DNA of 53,816 nucleotides from Planctomycetaceae bacterium (lineage in GTDB: Bacteria; Planctomycetota; Planctomycetia; Planctomycetales; Planctomycetaceae). The stretch spans positions 1 to 53,816 of the forward strand of contig JAGQQG010000039.1 of assembly GCA_020426325.1 (NCBI GenBank). The letters are read 5' to 3'. The position numbers were made by a program, and so were the translations under genes. Under the pieces are notes generated by a model. It was not told the DNA's origin and did no database searches. It saw only the letters and a program-made list of their open reading frames with translations. Shown here piece by piece: positions 8,108 to 17,188 of this stretch; position 1 is the stretch's first letter; every line of letters begins with the position of its first letter.

Positions 8108-9217
8108 ATGCATCATGAGAAATGTGGAACCATGTGTCATCATTTGTTCAAACTGCCGCTGTACATTTTGGCCTTGCCGTTCTTCATCCTGTCGGCAGTC
8201 GGACGAGGCGGGCTGTGTGCCGTCTCCGGCGGGGGACGACTTTGGCGTCGCAGCCCGCGCTATGCTCGCCGACCTGCTCCGCCACGCCCTCCTGAGCCAA
8301 CACCGGTTGTGAAGGTGCCGGTCGCCGATGTGTCAGCGTCGACAGAACCAAATCGACACCGTCATTCGCGCTGGGGCTCTTTGTTGATGATCGGAGCGTT
8401 GACTGGCGTTGTGGTCCTGGCCGCAGCAATCATCGGTTTCCATCGTGGCGAAGTCGTGCCGGGGATCGAAACTCCCTCCATCTCCGAGTTCGAGTTGAAC
8501 CGACTCATCGATCGAGTGACGGGTCCGCAGCGTCCACAGATTCCAGTCGCCTTCGCCGCACCCCCTGAGAATGGCGAGGATCTGCCGCCGGGCGAGCGTG
8601 AGCTTGGTGCAACAGAAGAGTCAACATCCAAGACGACATCGTTCGTGGTGTTTGAGGGCACGGAGCCGAAGGGCCGCGATGCTGACGCACTTCCCGATTG
8701 GGCAAGCGGAACAGAACTGACGACGTTCCCCGAGTTGTCAGGCGTGATCAAGACAAGTCCCTATGCGACTCAGGAGGATGCCGAGCGGGAGGCCATGCTC
8801 CGGTTGCGAGTCAAACTGGAGGAGTGGTTTCAGCGGCAACAGGATTTCGCCGGAGGCTGGTTGCCGCCCGAAGAGATTGTGCTGGACTCAGGCGTTGTCT
8901 CCGAACGAGCAATCGAGAAGACGAAGCTGACCGTCGGCGAGTTCGAGGAGCCGGTGTTCACCGCCTACTGGCATATCACCGAACCGGAGGATCTCAAGTC
9001 ACAACTGTTCACAGCGTGGCGACCGGAGGCACTCAAGTCGCGGCTGTGGCTGCTGGGCGGAGGCCTTGGTCTGCTGACCTTGCTGTTCGGCTCGATGGCC
9101 ACGTATTTTCGGGTCGACGAGGCCACACAAGGTAAGTACCGCAACAAGCTGCGAGTCGGCACAGGAGCACTCTGGGCCCTCATCGCAGGTGGATCGGCCT
9201 TGATGTTCGTGTCATAA
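8108..9217 (+). CDS. Multi-pass membrane protein of unknown function
   Basis: A 369-residue protein with hydrophobic segments near residues 15-31 (FKLPLYILALPFFILSAVG), 92-110 (LLMIGALTGVVVLAAAIIG), about 313-330 and 350-367, leaving a soluble domain of about 200 residues between the second and third. That domain contains many acidic residues and a helical ATQEDAEREAMLRL segment. The ATG lies four bases after the kinase stop, which argues for translational coupling. No recognised domain. Possibly the signal-sensing or effector partner of the kinase; inference from context only. Confidence 0.75.
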   Translation: MHHEKCGTMCHHLFKLPLYILALPFFILSAVGRGGLCAVSGGGRLWRRSPRYARRPAPPRPPEPTPVVKVPVADVSASTEPNRHRHSRWGSLLMIGALTGVVVLAAAIIGFHRGEVVPGIETPSISEFELNRLIDRVTGPQRPQIPVAFAAPPENGEDLPPGERELGATEESTSKTTSFVVFEGTEPKGRDADALPDWASGTELTTFPELSGVIKTSPYATQEDAEREAMLRLRVKLEEWFQRQQDFAGGWLPPEEIVLDSGVVSERAIEKTKLTVGEFEEPVFTAYWHITEPEDLKSQLFTAWRPEALKSRLWLLGGGLGLLTLLFGSMATYFRVDEATQGKYRNKLRVGTGALWALIAGGSALMFVS

Positions 9218-9262
9218 TGCAGGTCGAGCACACTCTGAAACGAAGTCATCGAGTCAATTTCC

Positions 9263-9904
9263 ATGCCTGCTGATGCTGCGGAAAAAGCTCTGGTCGCCCG
9301 AATTCGGGGGGGGGAAGCAGATGCGTGGCAGGAGTGTATCGACCGCTTTGAGGGGCGATTGATCGCGTTTGTTGTGAGCCGGCTGGGAAATCGCTCGACG
9401 GCTGAGGACGTCGTGCAGGAGACGTTCATCGGGTTCCTGACGAGTCTGCCCAACTATGATGAGAACACGCCGCTGGAGAGTTTTCTGTTTGCAATCGCGG
9501 CCCACAAACTGACGGACGTACTGCGGCGTGAAGGTCGCCGGCCGACGTTGCCGTTGATGGCGGATGAATCGCACGCGAGTGCCCATCAGCCGCCGGCCCG
9601 GACTCGAGTCGCCTCCAGCATGGCCCGCAGTCGTGAGCGGAAGTCGCAGGAGGAGTCGGTCGTCGCGGATTGTCTGCAGGGGATGATTCTCCAATGGATT
9701 CGTGATGGCGAGTACGAGCGACTCAAGTGCATGGAACTGTTGTTTGTGCAGGGACGAGCCAACAAAGAGGCTGCTGCCCGTCTGGGCATCAGTGAGCAGG
9801 CGGTCGCCAACCACAAGCACTTCGTTGTGTCGAAACTCAAGGACGCAGGCAGACTTGCACGCGTGCAGGACTTCGACCTGTCTGCAATGGGCATCTCGGA
9901 GTAA
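9263..9904 (+). CDS. ECF-type RNA polymerase sigma factor
   Basis: A 213-residue sigma70-family factor of the extracytoplasmic-function type. Region 2 (about 8-75) includes GNRSTAEDVVQETFIGFL, the core-binding helix, followed by FLFAIAAHKLTDVLRR. Region 4 (about 150-198) has a helix-turn-helix RANKEAAARLGISEQAVANHK. No anti-sigma factor with a zinc-binding motif is adjacent; the membrane kinase, the membrane protein and the FHA protein are the nearest candidates for control, for example by phosphorylation. The start is the first ATG of the frame, with no strong Shine-Dalgarno. The next gene starts 20 bases downstream. Confidence 0.93.
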   Translation: MPADAAEKALVARIRGGEADAWQECIDRFEGRLIAFVVSRLGNRSTAEDVVQETFIGFLTSLPNYDENTPLESFLFAIAAHKLTDVLRREGRRPTLPLMADESHASAHQPPARTRVASSMARSRERKSQEESVVADCLQGMILQWIRDGEYERLKCMELLFVQGRANKEAAARLGISEQAVANHKHFVVSKLKDAGRLARVQDFDLSAMGISE

Positions 9905-9923
9905 CGGCTGATATTATAAAGGG

Positions 9924-12467
9924 ATGATGGATCGCCCCTGCTACGCTTACGTTTGCCTGTCGCTGCTGTTGGCTGCGATTGAGCTGTTCTCGATCGGATC
10001 ACTCCGAGCGGATGACGACCTTTCCCGGTATTATGCGGGCCTGAGACAGCGAGGCCTCTACCGCGTTGCTGAGTCCGATTGCTTGCGTCGGCTGGCGGAC
10101 GATCACCTCGCACCCGGAGAGCGTGCCCGGCTGGCGATCGAACTCTCTCGTACCTACGCCGAACACGCAACCTATTCTGCCGGAGAGGAGCGAGACGAAC
10201 TGTGGGACCAAGCTGAGCAGGTGATTCAGGACTCACTCGACTCCGGCACTTCTCCATCCGACCGTGTGTGGCTTGAAGCACAGCACGCAATCAACCTCGC
10301 ATCAAAAGGAGCACAGTTGCGATGGCAGGTCGAGCTATCACCACTGGATCGCCGAACCGCTGATAATTCGGCCGACATCCTTAAACATGCCATCGAACAA
10401 CTTCGCCCGCTCCCGGAAAAACTGGATGAACAGATGCGGGCCGTCTCTGAACTTCCTCCTGCTGAAGCAACGGAAGAACGGTCGGGACCGCTCCCCTCAC
10501 AACTTCGCGAGATGCGACAGGCCGTCGAATTTCGGACAGCGGTGGCGATTCTCGACTTGGCCAAGGTTCTCCCCACGAGTCCAGATCGGGCAGCCACACT
10601 TCTCGATGCGGTAGCGCAGTTGAAAGAACTTGTCAAGACCCCCAAGCCGGATGAGCATGCCTGGCTGGCTGAAGTGATGCTCATTCAACTGTTGAGGTTG
10701 CAGGGGGATTTCGATCGGGTCGAGCCGCGTGTCGTAGCACTTCTCGATCAGGAGCCTCCGTCCGCGATTCGAGATGCTGCGGTCGCGGAACTGGTTCGGA
10801 CACAGCTGGACCAACAGCGCCCGGATGCAGCCATCGCATCGCTCAAGGAACATCGTGGAGAAAAGGGCTGGACGTCCGAAGAACTCAAATGCCTCGTCGT
10901 CGAAACCCTGCTCGCAGCTCGTCGTGTGGCCATCGACAAGGGGCAAATCGAGTTGGTCGGCGAGTTGATGATGCAGGCTGAAACCTATGCAGCGGAAGTC
11001 CAAGGGGCGTGGAGAACTCGATGTCTTGTGTTGATCGAATCGGCCCGCGAGTCCGACCTTTATGGACCCAAACTGGCCAGCCTCATTCAGCAGGCAAAGT
11101 GGGCCTGGAAGAACGGAGACATCGATGAGGCGATGACGTTCTATCGGCAGGCAACCGCTGAGGCACATCGTACAGGGCGAGGCGAATTTGCAGTCGAATT
11201 CGGGTTGACGCTGGCCACGCTCCAGACGGAATCGGGCAAGCTTGACGGAGCAGCTGACACGCTCACCGGGTTGCTCAAAAGTTATCCGGAAGGTGATCGT
11301 GCAGCCGACGCGGACTTGCTTCGTGCCTACGTGCTCGGCAAACAATTTGAAGGGCAGCCGGACGAGAGTCACCGGCTGGCCTATCGCGAGGCTCTCACAA
11401 AGCACCGGACCGACTATCCAGGATCGCCGACGACAGCCGAGGCAGCATGGATGCTGGCCCGCCTCGATGAGTATGAACGCAACTGGCCTGCCGCAATTGC
11501 AATGCTCAAGTCGATCCCCGCTGACAGCAAACGGTGGACCGCAGCCTCTGCACGGATCGCGGTGATCTACGAGCAACTGCTGCGAGACCTGCAGCAGCGT
11601 GGCGAGCCAACCGAGACGGTCGAACAACAAGCAACGGAGGATTTGTCCTCGCTCGTGGAACAATTCGATGGCTCAGCTTCTCAATTCAAGTCGGCTCGGG
11701 CAATGATTACTCTGCAACTTGCGAGGCTGCTGTTGAAACGTCAGCCTCCTGAGTTCGAGCAGGCGGAGCGTCTGCTAGAACCGATTGTAACCAGTCGCGA
11801 AATTGTCGAGACCACCGAGACGGGCGTCAGTCCAGAGATGCTGGCGAATGCGTTGCAGTTGCAAGTTATCAGCCTTGCCGGACAGGGGCGTATTGACGAT
11901 GCACGGGACGTGTTGAATCGACTAGCTGTCGAACAGCCTGATCGCATGCTGGCCGTACTGAACGGTCTCACAGGAGCAGCAGAGCAAGTCGCCATTCATC
12001 ATCGACAAGCCGTCAGCAAGTTGCAGCTGGAGTTGTCACAGAAGCTGGAAGCAAAACGGGACACGCTCTCGGTCGATACCCAGATCCAGTTGGACGAGAG
12101 CCTCGCACAGTCTTACGCAGCCATCGGACAGGTCCCCAAGGCAGCGGCCTTGTATGAGAAACTCATCTGGCAACAGCCGAAAAACCTTGAAATCGTGAAG
12201 TCTCTGGCCCTGTTGTACGAGTCGTGCGGCACACCCGGATGTCTGCGAAATGCACTCGTGCAATGGGAGAAACTCGAGCATCAGCAGAAGAAGGGGACTG
12301 TCGATTGGCTGGAATCTCGCTATCACCTTGCCTGGTGCAACCATCGACTGGGGGATGACGAGACTGCCCGCAAACTGGTTGGTGTGACGCAAGTCCTGTA
12401 CCCCGAACTTGGCAATCCTGAACTGAAGGAAAAGTTCCGCCAACTGTCATCTGAGCTGAAAGAGTAG
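9924..12467 (+). CDS. Exported TPR-repeat protein
   Basis: An 847-residue protein with a signal peptide (hydrophobic residues about 8-26, cleavage near SLRADD) and alpha-helical repeats throughout. Clear tetratricopeptide-like units include WAWKNGDIDEAMTFYRQA near residue 393 and a C-terminal AAIGQVPKAAALYEKLI unit. It probably acts as a periplasmic scaffold for protein-protein contacts. Two adjacent ATG codons begin the frame, with AAAGGG just upstream. It lies 20 bases after the ECF sigma factor on the same strand and is the last gene of the signalling locus; two stable hairpins follow its stop. Confidence 0.85.
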   Translation: MMDRPCYAYVCLSLLLAAIELFSIGSLRADDDLSRYYAGLRQRGLYRVAESDCLRRLADDHLAPGERARLAIELSRTYAEHATYSAGEERDELWDQAEQVIQDSLDSGTSPSDRVWLEAQHAINLASKGAQLRWQVELSPLDRRTADNSADILKHAIEQLRPLPEKLDEQMRAVSELPPAEATEERSGPLPSQLREMRQAVEFRTAVAILDLAKVLPTSPDRAATLLDAVAQLKELVKTPKPDEHAWLAEVMLIQLLRLQGDFDRVEPRVVALLDQEPPSAIRDAAVAELVRTQLDQQRPDAAIASLKEHRGEKGWTSEELKCLVVETLLAARRVAIDKGQIELVGELMMQAETYAAEVQGAWRTRCLVLIESARESDLYGPKLASLIQQAKWAWKNGDIDEAMTFYRQATAEAHRTGRGEFAVEFGLTLATLQTESGKLDGAADTLTGLLKSYPEGDRAADADLLRAYVLGKQFEGQPDESHRLAYREALTKHRTDYPGSPTTAEAAWMLARLDEYERNWPAAIAMLKSIPADSKRWTAASARIAVIYEQLLRDLQQRGEPTETVEQQATEDLSSLVEQFDGSASQFKSARAMITLQLARLLLKRQPPEFEQAERLLEPIVTSREIVETTETGVSPEMLANALQLQVISLAGQGRIDDARDVLNRLAVEQPDRMLAVLNGLTGAAEQVAIHHRQAVSKLQLELSQKLEAKRDTLSVDTQIQLDESLAQSYAAIGQVPKAAALYEKLIWQQPKNLEIVKSLALLYESCGTPGCLRNALVQWEKLEHQQKKGTVDWLESRYHLAWCNHRLGDDETARKLVGVTQVLYPELGNPELKEKFRQLSSELKE

Positions 12468-12474
12468 TGGGTAG

Positions 12475-12519
12475 CACAGACATTTCTGTCTGTGTCTGGC
12501 CAGACAGGAATGTCTGGCC
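12475..12519. terminator. Double hairpin between convergent genes
   Basis: Two perfect hairpins lie almost end to end: CACAGACA-TTTC-TGTCTGTG (12475-12494) and GGCCAGACA-GGAA-TGTCTGGCC (12498-12519). They share an AGACA/TGTCT core, so alternative pairings between them are possible. The location between the TPR gene (+) and the DUF456 gene (-) suits a bidirectional terminator, though no long T tract follows on the plus strand. It also looks like a dispersed intergenic palindrome. Confidence 0.7.
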
Positions 12520-12570
12520 TACCTCCAATCAGCAAGAGGTCTCGGGTAAAGCAGATCAGACTTGCTCCGC

Positions 12571-13137
12571 TCAGAAGTAGAAGGAAGCCAGTGTGGTCAG
12601 ACAGACCATGGCCATGCCTACGATGAGCTTGCCTGCGGTGCCGAACAACCGCCCTAACAGGGCAGCCCGGCTGATAGCCCAGCGTTCCTGATGCGCCCGG
12701 CCTTTCCAGCCCTCGCCGATGTACGTGCCGATGAATGCACCGGCTCCGCCTCCGACCACGATCAGGACGACCCCGCCGATCAGGCCCAAGGGTGCACCAA
12801 TGACGCCTCCGACTGTGGCCAGGAGCATCGCACCGAGAATCGAAAGGACGATTGACCGACGACTCGCACCGTGCATCTTGGCCTTCGAGGCACTGCCGAA
12901 GAATTCGACGAATTCACCCAACAACGCCAGTCCCCCCAGAATGGCCACAAACATCCAGCCAAATCCCAGCCCATCTTCGGTTTCAGGCAGGAAGTAGGCG
13001 GAAAGGGCTGCGAAGCCGACGATCAGCCAGTTCCCCGGCAGCATGAACAACGTGGCCACCCATGCCGACAGATTGCCGATGAGCAGTAGAATGCCGCAGA
13101 CATAATACACCCAGTCGGGCGGCGGTGTGACGGACAT
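12571..13137 (-). CDS. DUF456 family membrane protein
   Basis: A 188-residue integral membrane protein of the DUF456 type. Hydrophobic segments alternate with the family signature: an early MLPGNWLIVG, the GEFVEFFGSASKAK cytosolic stretch, and glycine-rich membrane segments (GGVIGAPLGLIGG, GGGAGAFIGTYIGE). The function of the family is not established. An in-frame TTG lies directly before the ATG; the ATG at 13137 is used here. It converges on the TPR gene and diverges from the methyltransferase at 13224. Confidence 0.85.
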   Translation of the reverse strand: MSVTPPPDWVYYVCGILLLIGNLSAWVATLFMLPGNWLIVGFAALSAYFLPETEDGLGFGWMFVAILGGLALLGEFVEFFGSASKAKMHGASRRSIVLSILGAMLLATVGGVIGAPLGLIGGVVLIVVGGGAGAFIGTYIGEGWKGRAHQERWAISRAALLGRLFGTAGKLIVGMAMVCLTTLASFYF

Positions 13138-13223
13138 CAACTTGACCTACAATGTTTTGAACATGGGGACTTCGGTCATTCGTCGAGAGCCCCACTTCAT
13201 TAGCATAACGAACGATCCTCACC

Positions 13224-13955
13224 ATGGATCACAGCAGATTACCGAAACGCGTGTCAATCGACTCTCCCAAAGCTGAACATTGCGTCACCGAAGAGTATCC
13301 ACTTCCGGCAGTTCCCGGCGGATGGCAGAAATCTGTCATCGATTTGGGTTGGACGACGATCGACTTCATGGTGCCGGTAACTCCGGATGCCTTGCTGGAC
13401 CTGCCGGATGTCATTGAGGCGAATCGTCTCGATGATGCGATGCCCTACTGGGCAACCTTGTGGCCGGCCGCGACGACCATGTCGCAACTTCTCACGAAGG
13501 CAGACTGGCCTGTGGGAACGGAGATTCTGGAAGTCGGATGTGGTCTGGGACTTGTCGGGATCGCCGGTCTCAAACGGGGCTGGAAGATGCACCTCACTGA
13601 TGGAGAGGAGACAACGCTGCCTCCGGCCCGGCACAATGCGGCCATGAACGGCTTTCCTGAGGCAGCAGTCTCGCTGATCGACTGGCGTCGTCCACCTGAC
13701 CGCAAGTATCCGGTCATCCTCGCCTGCGATGTGCTGTACGAGGTCCGTCACCATGCCCCTTTGCTGAACCTGATCCAGACGATGTTGGAGGAGGGCGGAT
13801 GCTGCTGGATCGCTGATCCGGGACGGACGCCGATTGTCGATTTCGTGAGAACGGCTGCTGAACGCGGTCAACATGTTATCATCCGGGATGCTGACTGGCA
13901 GATATGCAGCTTTCCGATGCGAGGCCGGTTTCAGCTGTTGGAATTGACGCGATGA
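13224..13955 (+). CDS. Class I SAM-dependent methyltransferase
   Basis: A 243-residue Rossmann-fold methyltransferase. Motif I is LEVGCGLG (102-109); an acidic DGEE follows the second strand, and LACDVLYE resembles the post-motif found in protein-lysine methyltransferase-like (METTL/PF10294) proteins. The preceding PYWATLWPAA segment is also typical of that group. The substrate cannot be read from the sequence; protein lysine or a small molecule is possible. Its TGA overlaps the ATG of the next gene (ATGA), so the two are translationally coupled. Confidence 0.85.
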   Translation: MDHSRLPKRVSIDSPKAEHCVTEEYPLPAVPGGWQKSVIDLGWTTIDFMVPVTPDALLDLPDVIEANRLDDAMPYWATLWPAATTMSQLLTKADWPVGTEILEVGCGLGLVGIAGLKRGWKMHLTDGEETTLPPARHNAAMNGFPEAAVSLIDWRRPPDRKYPVILACDVLYEVRHHAPLLNLIQTMLEEGGCCWIADPGRTPIVDFVRTAAERGQHVIIRDADWQICSFPMRGRFQLLELTR

Positions 13956-14953
13956 GTTGGCTGGAACCGTTGTTCGTGGTGATCCTGTTCTTGATCGGGG
14001 TTCGCCTGTCGGCGTTCTTCAGTGGGTCGGAGACGGGATTCTATCGGGTCAGCTTTCCACGGTTGAGCATCGACGCACAGGCAGGGGACCGTGTTGCCAA
14101 GAGGCTGATGTGGTTTGCCAGAAAGCCGGCGTACTTTGTTGCCACGACGCTGGTGGGGAACAATCTGGCGAACTATCTCACGACGTTCGCGATCAGTTGG
14201 GGTGTGGTTGTTGCGTTAGGGGAAGTGACTCCGACGACCGAAATTATCTGGACGATGCTGCTCGCTCCCGTGGTGTTTCTGTTCGGCGAACTTTTGCCCA
14301 AGAACCTTTACTACCGGGCGCCGCTGAGTCTGTTGCGCCGTGACTCAACGCTGTTTTTGATGTTCTACTACCTGCTGCTACCGGCCAGCTGGCCACTTGT
14401 GATGGTGACCAAGGTGACCGAGCGGTTGTCCCCAGAGGCCGGGCGACGATCCGAGTTGCTGCTGGGACGCAGTCGGTTGGTCCAGTTAATGACACAGGGG
14501 AGACATGAAGGCCTGCTGACCGATGTCCAGAACCGTCTGGCCAATGGAGTGCTTCAGATCGCACCGCAATCTGTCACGGACTCGATGACTCCGAAAGATC
14601 GGGTGCTGGGGGTGAGTGAAAAATCGAGTCGGGAGGAAATCCTCAAATATGCCCGACGGTTTGCCACGCCGATCGTTGCGATTCATCGAGAGTCATCCGT
14701 CGAAGACTGGTACGCATACATACGGGTCATTGACGTTCTCACCGATAACCGACCGATGCACTCGCTGATTCGCAGGATGCCTATTCTCTCCTCTGCAGCA
14801 TCGAAGCTGGACGCTCTCCGTCAATTGCAGATCGACGGTGAAGTGTATGGCGTGGTCAAGGACGGCGACACGGTTCGCGGAGTTGTGAGCAGTCGAGGTC
14901 TATGCGAACAGCTCTTCCGACCGGCCACACCGGTTCGCCAGCCAGTTCGATAA
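13952..14953 (+). CDS. CNNM/DUF21 transmembrane protein with CBS region
   Basis: A 333-residue protein of the CNNM/CorC-like family (putative divalent cation or magnesium homeostasis). The DUF21 membrane domain covers about residues 1-170: FFSGSETGFYRVS, the conserved LVGNNLANYLTT, and VFLFGELLPKNLYYR. A CBS-pair-like regulatory region follows, opening with SVTDSMTPKDRVLGV, shortened and degenerate compared with the family. No C-terminal CorC_HlyC domain is present. The ATG overlaps the stop of the methyltransferase gene; a longer in-frame start at 13904 would overlap that gene deeply and is rejected. Confidence 0.88.
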   Translation: MSWLEPLFVVILFLIGVRLSAFFSGSETGFYRVSFPRLSIDAQAGDRVAKRLMWFARKPAYFVATTLVGNNLANYLTTFAISWGVVVALGEVTPTTEIIWTMLLAPVVFLFGELLPKNLYYRAPLSLLRRDSTLFLMFYYLLLPASWPLVMVTKVTERLSPEAGRRSELLLGRSRLVQLMTQGRHEGLLTDVQNRLANGVLQIAPQSVTDSMTPKDRVLGVSEKSSREEILKYARRFATPIVAIHRESSVEDWYAYIRVIDVLTDNRPMHSLIRRMPILSSAASKLDALRQLQIDGEVYGVVKDGDTVRGVVSSRGLCEQLFRPATPVRQPVR

Positions 14954-15283
14954 GCGTTTGACGTTCGCCAGCTGTATTCTGCCTTCATTTGAGGGCTGGA
15001 ATTCACGGCTCATGTAAAAACAACAAATCGTGCAAGAACTGACCGGCAATTCCTGCTGTCCGTCTTGACCGTTCTCGAAGATCGGCATAAAACGCGGACC
15101 CACTTGGATGGCAACCGGCGGCATTCGCCGAAGTCACGATGGAAGACCCGGTGAGCGTTCGCATCGCCAACTTCTATCGGCCCCCCGCCCACGGTCAATC
15201 CCCCCACGACTGTGTTGGTTGTCTCCACGATCCCCTGTCTTGACCCTCTCCCATCTCTTCCCGCAAGTGGTAGGAAAACTACG
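14954..15283. other. Intergenic region upstream of the surface-protein gene
   Basis: No gene is seen. It contains a candidate sigma70-like promoter (15065-15093) and a small hairpin CGGCG-GCATT-CGCCG (15116-15130) that would lie in the 5' untranslated leader, which would be about 185 bases long. Confidence 0.5.
15065..15093 (+). promoter_or_regulatory. Candidate sigma70-type promoter
   Basis: TTGACC (15065-15070), 17-base spacer, TAAAAC (15088-15093). The -35 matches consensus at five of six positions and the -10 at four. It faces the surface-protein gene at 15284. Read by eye only. Confidence 0.4.
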
Positions 15284-16399
15284 ATGCTGATTCACCAGTC
15301 CTGGAGCCTTCGCGCATCCGCGATTGCTCTTACGCTTGTTGCTCTCACTCAGAACGCCGAGGCCCAATGGGGCCCCTTCGGTAACAACTGTAACTGCCAA
15401 CCCGCAGTGGCCCCCGCAGCAGCGGCTCCCATCTATGGGCAGGTCGCGATGGCAAATCCCTGCAACCCCTGTGCAGTTCAAAGCGTTTCTGTTGCCCAGT
15501 GTGTCCAGCCTGTCCAGGAGACCGTCTACCAGGACGTTCCTGTCGTGAAGTACCGTCAGGAAACCCGTACGATCAAGGAGCCGGTCGTGCGAACCGTTTA
15601 CGAGGAAAAGCCGGTGACTGCCTATCGACAGGTGATGGTCCAGAAGACGGCCGAAGTTCCCTCGGTTCAGTATCAGACTGTCACAGAATGTCAGCAGCAG
15701 TGCATTAACAACAGCCGCTGGGTGTCAGTCCGTCAGCCCGTGCAGAAAGGCTGCGCCTGCGACTACGATCGTCGTCCCGGACTGCTGGGGTGGATGAACC
15801 GCCAAAGCTACGAAATGCGGATGGCCTTTACTCCGAATTACATCACACAACGTCACTTCGTTCCGGATGTGCGAACGGTCAGTGTACCGGTTCAACGCAC
15901 GGTTGCCGTCCCGACGACACGTCAGGTGACCTACAACGTGGCCCAGATGGAGGCGTACGAAACGACTCAGCGAGTGGCCCGTCAGATCACCGAGTACGAG
16001 GAGAAAGAAGTGACGGTCCAGGTGCCCTACACGGAGACCAAGACGGTCGCCGTCGGCACCCGCACCCGCTACGCCTACGTTGATCCCCTCGGTGGAAGCA
16101 GCTCGACCACAGCATTGAATCCGACGACAGATCGAACCGCTGAACTCGAAGCCATCCGCAAAAAGCAGGAAGCCGCTGCAAACCCCATTCAAAGGAATAG
16201 CTACGAAGTACCAGCGACGCCGACGCCTGCAACGAACGAGCCAGCCCCGTTCGGTGCTCTCGACAGCTTCGGACAAAATCAAGTGAAACCGACTTTGAAG
16301 CCTGAAGAGACCACCGTCGGATGGCGACCGTCGCGTCGCAGCAATCCGAGTCTCAAGAAGACCGATGGTCCGGCACTGCCCGTGATCGCGGCCAACTGA
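15284..16399 (+). CDS. YTV-like cysteine-containing cell-surface protein
   Basis: A 371-residue exported protein. A signal peptide (MLIHQSWSLRASAIALTLVA) ends near AEAQ. The mature protein has an N-terminal Cys-rich part (NNCNC, NPCNPC, QQQC, GCACD) and many beta-strand repeats rich in Val, Tyr, Thr, Gln and Glu: VQETVYQDVPVVKYRQE, VRTVYEEKPVTAYRQ and VQVPYTETKTVAVGT. Such VPYTE/YTV-type repeats with cysteines are known from planctomycete YTV surface proteins, which are proposed to build a disulphide-linked envelope layer; I assign it to that broad type by motif. A longer frame from 15212 exists, but the signal peptide begins at 15284. Confidence 0.75.
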   Translation: MLIHQSWSLRASAIALTLVALTQNAEAQWGPFGNNCNCQPAVAPAAAAPIYGQVAMANPCNPCAVQSVSVAQCVQPVQETVYQDVPVVKYRQETRTIKEPVVRTVYEEKPVTAYRQVMVQKTAEVPSVQYQTVTECQQQCINNSRWVSVRQPVQKGCACDYDRRPGLLGWMNRQSYEMRMAFTPNYITQRHFVPDVRTVSVPVQRTVAVPTTRQVTYNVAQMEAYETTQRVARQITEYEEKEVTVQVPYTETKTVAVGTRTRYAYVDPLGGSSSTTALNPTTDRTAELEAIRKKQEAAANPIQRNSYEVPATPTPATNEPAPFGALDSFGQNQVKPTLKPEETTVGWRPSRRSNPSLKKTDGPALPVIAAN

Positions 16400-16412
16400 A
16401 CCAGACCCAGTG

Positions 16413-16485
16413 GCCGGGCGCATGCCCGGCGCGAGAACTCAGAGTGAATCCTCACCCCTCGCGGCACCGGTATCATGCCGGTGCC
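16413..16485 (+). terminator. Two GC-rich hairpins after the surface-protein gene
   Basis: GCCGGGC-GCAT-GCCCGGC (16413-16430) lies 14 bases after the stop codon, then GGCACCGG pairs with CCGGTGCC (16463-16470 with 16478-16485), followed by ACTTTTCT. The second hairpin with its T-rich tail suits a Rho-independent terminator or attenuator. Confidence 0.55.
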
Positions 16486-16528
16486 CACTTTTCTGCGCAC
16501 ATGTCAATTCTCAGGTGGGAAACGACAC

Positions 16529-17137
16529 ATGACATCGTCTCAGAGTGACAGTTTCAGCATCGGCAAGTTCCTGGGCGGCCTCGCGGTGGGCGTGGTGCTG
16601 ACGTATGCCTATACCCGTTATCGCTGGGAGATGCCCGCTGTCGTCAGGCTGCCGGCTACTGTCACGTCATCTGTGATTTCCGCGACTGCTGACTCTGATC
16701 TCTATAACTGGAATCTGCCCTTTGAAACCCGTCAACGGGCAGCAGCTGTCATTCTTGGACAAAATCCAGATCGGTTCATCGAACTCGATAATGCGACCGA
16801 TCATGTGCTCATGCGTGAGATGGAACGGCAGCGAGCCGTGCGTCTCGCCCTGATCGCCAAGGAGAAGTACGCGGCCTATCAGATGGGCCTCGACAAGCCG
16901 GCCTTGCGCAAGATGCTTGAACGAAAGCATGAGACATCTGATCCGGAAGAACTCAAACGCCGAATGCTGGCTGCTGACATTGATGAAGATCCGATTCTCA
17001 CCGGCTACCTCCGCGATCGCTTCCCGGATTTCTCCCGTGAGCAGCGCATCGACCTGATTCTCAACGTCGGACAGAACGGTCTGATCCCGCCCCCGAGGCA
17101 GGTGGCGACTGAAGTCGACCTCTCGCTGCCCCGCTGA
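16529..17137 (+). CDS. Single-pass membrane protein of unknown function
   Basis: A 202-residue protein with one N-terminal hydrophobic segment (about residues 11-28, FLGGLAVGVVLTYAYTRY) and a soluble, charged, largely helical remainder ending in a proline-containing tail. No domain is recognised. AGGTGGG at 16512-16518 supports the ATG at 16529 over the longer frame from 16475, which runs through the hairpin region. It is followed 51 bases later by proA. Confidence 0.65.
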   Translation: MTSSQSDSFSIGKFLGGLAVGVVLTYAYTRYRWEMPAVVRLPATVTSSVISATADSDLYNWNLPFETRQRAAAVILGQNPDRFIELDNATDHVLMREMERQRAVRLALIAKEKYAAYQMGLDKPALRKMLERKHETSDPEELKRRMLAADIDEDPILTGYLRDRFPDFSREQRIDLILNVGQNGLIPPPRQVATEVDLSLPR

Positions 17138-17188
17138 CTTGTGCCAATCACGCTTGCGGGTTCTGTCGGTGTCATGGAAGATGAACCC

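Noticed and set aside
10497-11663. 388-codon frame antisense to the TPR gene
   Set aside because: A shadow caused by the GC-biased third codon position; the plus-strand TPR frame has a signal peptide and repeats.
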